Of a stretch of DNA of 7,209 bases, positions 4,927 through 7,209 are shown one piece after another (position 1 is the stretch's first letter; each line of letters opens with the position of its first letter). The notes under the pieces are model-generated. The model saw only the letters and a program-made list of their open reading frames with translations. It was not told where the DNA came from and ran no database searches. Made by a program: the position numbers and the translations under genes. The stretch covers positions 1 to 7,209 of the forward strand of contig JAIPFS010000069.1 of the NCBI GenBank assembly GCA_021736545.1, in the 5' to 3' direction. The DNA comes from Spirochaetia bacterium. Lineage in GTDB: Bacteria > Spirochaetota > Spirochaetia > PWKH01.

Positions 4927-6393
4927 ATGTTCGACCTTGAATCGCAGATCCGCAAATGGAAAACCCATCTATTATCAGCAGGATCTTTAGGACATAGTGA
5001 TATTGAGGAGCTTGAATCGCATCTGAGGGATAGTATTGATGAACTCACAGAACGGGAAATTACCCAGGAGGAAGCTTTTCTCATAGCCGTCAGACGTCTG
5101 GGTGATGTTTCAGTTATTCAAGATGAGTTCGCCAAGTTATCGACGGAAGATCTTTGGCGTCAACTGCTTGTGCCGGCAGATAATCCGCTGGCAGTGCGCA
5201 GGAATCGAATCGAACTCATCATTGTTATCGGACTGACGCTGTCTGCAGGACTCTTAAGCAAAATCCCTGCCCTTTTCGGCTTCGGCGACATAGAGACATA
5301 CAATCTGCTGTATATGAAAAACGGAGGACTTTTTGCTTTTGCACCAGCGGCGATATATTTTATTTGGAAACGAAGCTTGCCCTTACTCCGCAGTTTTATA
5401 GTTTTAAGTATTTTCCCTCTCAGTGCATTTTTAATAAACCTTTATCCCTCTTATGAACCACATCACACGGAGTTTCTTACGGCCTTGCATATGCCGATAG
5501 CCTTGATTTTTCTGCTCCTGTACTTTTACGGCGGACCTGCAGTTAGAAATTCAAAATCAGATCAATTGAATGGACAAGCAGGTAAAAACCGCACAGGATG
5601 GCAAAACACAAACACCCGATTAAATTTTGTACGCTTTGCTGGAGAGACTTTTATTTATGCCGTGCTTATTGGACTTGGCGGTCTTGTTCTTACCTTAATC
5701 GGTGCAGGAACTTTCGAATTAATTGGTATTGATGTTTTTCCCTTCATATCGGCATGGGTTGCTCCATTCGGATTCTTCGGTCTCTTTACAGCAGCCGCAT
5801 ATCTTGTCGGCCAAAAGAAAAACTTAATAGAAAGCATCGCCCCGGTTTTAGCCAGGATATTCACTCCGCTATTTCTTCTGATTCTTCTCAGTCTTATTAC
5901 CGCATACATCATACACCCGAAACAAGCTTATGAGAACAGGGACATGCTTATCTGGTTCGACCTGATCCTTGCCTTTGTCCTTGGACTTAGCCTCTACTCC
6001 ATGAGTGCAAAAGATTATACGCATAGTACTACCTCTGAGCAATTTGTTGAGAACGGTTCATACGTAGATATTCTTCATAAACCTCATATGCTTTGGGACG
6101 CTTTAACCCTGGCGCTAATTCTATCTGCTGTTATTGTTGACGGAATAGCTCTGAGCGGTATTATAAGCCGCTTGTCCGCCTATGGTTTTTCACCTAACAA
6201 AACAGCTGCTCTGGGTGAAAATATCATCCTGCTGACAAATCTTATTCTTCTCATCACAGGTTATGTGAGATATTTTCAGGCCAAACAGTCTTTTCAGAAA
6301 ATTGTAGAGGTGCAGATGCGTTTTCTGCCGGTCTATGCCGTCTGGGCGGCATGTGTAGTAATTGTATTCCCGCCGCTGTTCAATTTCAAATAG
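4927..6393 (+). CDS. Multi-pass membrane protein with permease-prefix/HAAS-like N-terminal domain
   Basis: This 488-residue protein has two parts. Residues 1-85 are a soluble helical domain, with IEELESHLRDSIDELTERE (26-44) and EEAFLIAVRRLGDVSVIQDEF (48-68), a pattern typical of the permease-prefix/HAAS-like domains encoded next to PadR regulators. From about residue 94 there are roughly 11 hydrophobic segments (near 94-112, 131-147, 152-172, 186-202, 239-263, 270-294, 310-329, 341-359, 391-412, 430-449, 465-486), with a hydrophilic loop at 205-235. The C-terminal SAYGFSPNKTAALGENIILL (417-436) resembles DUF4153-type membrane proteins; this match is from memory and only moderate. No ATPase or obvious catalytic motif is seen. 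AAGGAG (4912-4917) lies 9 nt before the ATG. Inference: an envelope protein, perhaps stress-responsive, whose cytosolic prefix may communicate with PadR. The substrate is unknown. Confidence 0.85.
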   Translation: MFDLESQIRKWKTHLLSAGSLGHSDIEELESHLRDSIDELTEREITQEEAFLIAVRRLGDVSVIQDEFAKLSTEDLWRQLLVPADNPLAVRRNRIELIIVIGLTLSAGLLSKIPALFGFGDIETYNLLYMKNGGLFAFAPAAIYFIWKRSLPLLRSFIVLSIFPLSAFLINLYPSYEPHHTEFLTALHMPIALIFLLLYFYGGPAVRNSKSDQLNGQAGKNRTGWQNTNTRLNFVRFAGETFIYAVLIGLGGLVLTLIGAGTFELIGIDVFPFISAWVAPFGFFGLFTAAAYLVGQKKNLIESIAPVLARIFTPLFLLILLSLITAYIIHPKQAYENRDMLIWFDLILAFVLGLSLYSMSAKDYTHSTTSEQFVENGSYVDILHKPHMLWDALTLALILSAVIVDGIALSGIISRLSAYGFSPNKTAALGENIILLTNLILLITGYVRYFQAKQSFQKIVEVQMRFLPVYAVWAACVVIVFPPLFNFK

Positions 6394-6441
6394 CTCATCT
6401 GCTGATGACTTCTTGATAAATTTCAAGGATATCGCTAAGGT

Positions 6442-6468
6442 ATGCTGATGATGGAAGACAATACATGA
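6442..6468 (+). other. Short upstream ORF overlapping the Nudix gene start
   Basis: ATG at 6442 opens an 8-codon frame (MLMMEDNT) ending at TGA 6466-6468, which overlaps the Nudix start codon in an ATGA arrangement. AAGGA (6425-6429) lies 12 nt upstream of this ATG. It could couple translation to the downstream gene, or be chance. Confidence 0.25.
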
Positions 6469-7209
6469 TGAAAGACGATACACTGCCTTACGAAATAAAT
6501 CGCTACGGAGGAGCTCTTCTGGATAGCTCTCAGATATCCGGTACAGCCGAAAGCTTTTCCCAGCTGCTGGAGCGCAGTCTGCAGAAAATTCAGTCGGAAG
6601 GACTTCAGCTGGCGTGGCTCTTTCTGCCAATACAGCAGGCTTATCTTGTGCCCACTGCTGTCAGTCAAGGATTCATCTACCACCATGCAGATGAAACGGG
6701 TATTGAGCTTGTGCTGAAACTGCAGCAGACAGCGCCTATTCCCGGCTTCGCCACTCATTATATCGGCGCCGGCGGAGTTGTGCTGAACGAAAAACAGGAA
6801 CTTTTAGTCATTCAGGAGCGGTATCATACGCGAAAGCATTTCAAGCTTCCCGGGGGCGCACTGAATCCCGGTGAACATATAGCTGACGGGGTAAAGCGGG
6901 AAGTCCTGGAAGAGACGGGAATTCATACGGAGTTTATCTCGCTGAACTGTTTCAGACACTGGCACGGCTACCGCTACGGCAAATCGGACATCTACTTCAT
7001 CTGCCGACTGAAACCGCTCAGCTCAAAGATTGTTCTTGATCCGGCGGAGATTTCACATGCTGCCTGGATGCCGGCGGATACTTTTTTACAGCACCCTGAT
7101 ACGCACGCCTTCAACAGGAAGGCTGTAAGCGCCGCCCTGGCTGGGGAAGGTCTGAAAATTGAGGAGATCCCCGGTTTCTACAGCAGTGAGACCCATGAAC
7201 TGTTTTTTT
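6465..7209 (+). CDS. NUDT6-like Nudix hydrolase (partial, runs off the window)
   Basis: The frame is open from ATG 6465 to the window end (248 codons plus one base), so the C-terminus is missing, probably by little. The Nudix box GX5EX7REUXEEXGU is intact at residues 131-153: G131, E137, R145, E146, E149, E150, G152, with I153. E146, E149 and E150 are the expected metal-binding glutamates. Residues 1-95 form a pre-Nudix region with YHHA (72-75), and YGKSDIYFICRLKP (171-184) follows the box. Both features closely match human NUDT6/plant NUDX relatives (FHHA, GKSDMYIICRLKP). Family members hydrolyse nucleoside diphosphate derivatives such as ADP-ribose or NADH; the substrate here is not determinable. 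Two adjacent ATGs (6465, 6468) are possible starts, with only a weak TGGAAG upstream. It lies 71 bp after the membrane protein gene with no terminator seen, so co-transcription with the padR operon is possible but unproven. Confidence 0.92.
   Translation, partial: MMKDDTLPYEINRYGGALLDSSQISGTAESFSQLLERSLQKIQSEGLQLAWLFLPIQQAYLVPTAVSQGFIYHHADETGIELVLKLQQTAPIPGFATHYIGAGGVVLNEKQELLVIQERYHTRKHFKLPGGALNPGEHIADGVKREVLEETGIHTEFISLNCFRHWHGYRYGKSDIYFICRLKPLSSKIVLDPAEISHAAWMPADTFLQHPDTHAFNRKAVSAALAGEGLKIEEIPGFYSSETHELFF

Noticed and set aside
6413..6441. TTGATA-17-TAAGGT as a Nudix promoter
   Set aside because: The -10 is poor, and it would place the start inside the short upstream frame. The support is too weak to annotate.
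6190..6758. Two minus-strand frames of 146 and 107 codons
   Set aside because: They are antisense to the membrane protein end and the Nudix gene, with cysteine-rich, low-complexity shadow translations and no domain.

Overview
The window looks like chromosomal core DNA from a bacterium, most likely a spirochaete. The main clue is an alanyl-tRNA synthetase of only about 596 residues that stops at the end of its editing domain, a form I associate with spirochaetes (Borrelia, Treponema). Base composition is moderate. No phage, transposon or CRISPR features were seen.

Layout. (1) Positions 1-230 hold a possible tail of an upstream gene, a perfect 18-bp tandem duplication, and a leader with a strong hairpin. 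(2) rlmN (231-1292, +) encodes a radical-SAM rRNA/tRNA adenine methyltransferase. (3) The 160-bp gap between the convergent rlmN and alaS is mostly a 17-bp tandem repeat. (4) alaS (1453-3243, -) and an unrecognised exported protein (3309-4004, +) diverge from a 65-bp region. There two promoters share one -35 area and both -10 boxes lie 6-7 nt from the start codons, which predicts leaderless mRNAs on both sides. (5) A tRNA-Phe(GAA) gene at 4125-4197 has its own promoter and a strong intrinsic terminator. (6) An AT-rich stretch of about 220 bp has only weak coding signs. (7) A PadR-family repressor gene (4541-4876) has a consensus-like promoter with a 9-bp-arm palindrome over its start point. 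It is followed by a polytopic membrane protein with a permease-prefix/HAAS-like N-terminus (4927-6393). (8) A NUDT6-like Nudix hydrolase begins at 6465 and runs off the window.

How the genes relate. rlmN, alaS and tRNA-Phe all serve translation, but they are separate transcription units. The PadR gene and the membrane protein gene form a regulator/effector pair whose likely control is PadR binding the palindrome and repressing its own operon. I found no clear-cut undescribed system. The most distinctive signals are the back-to-back leaderless promoters, the 17-bp array, and the PadR plus prefix-domain membrane protein cassette.
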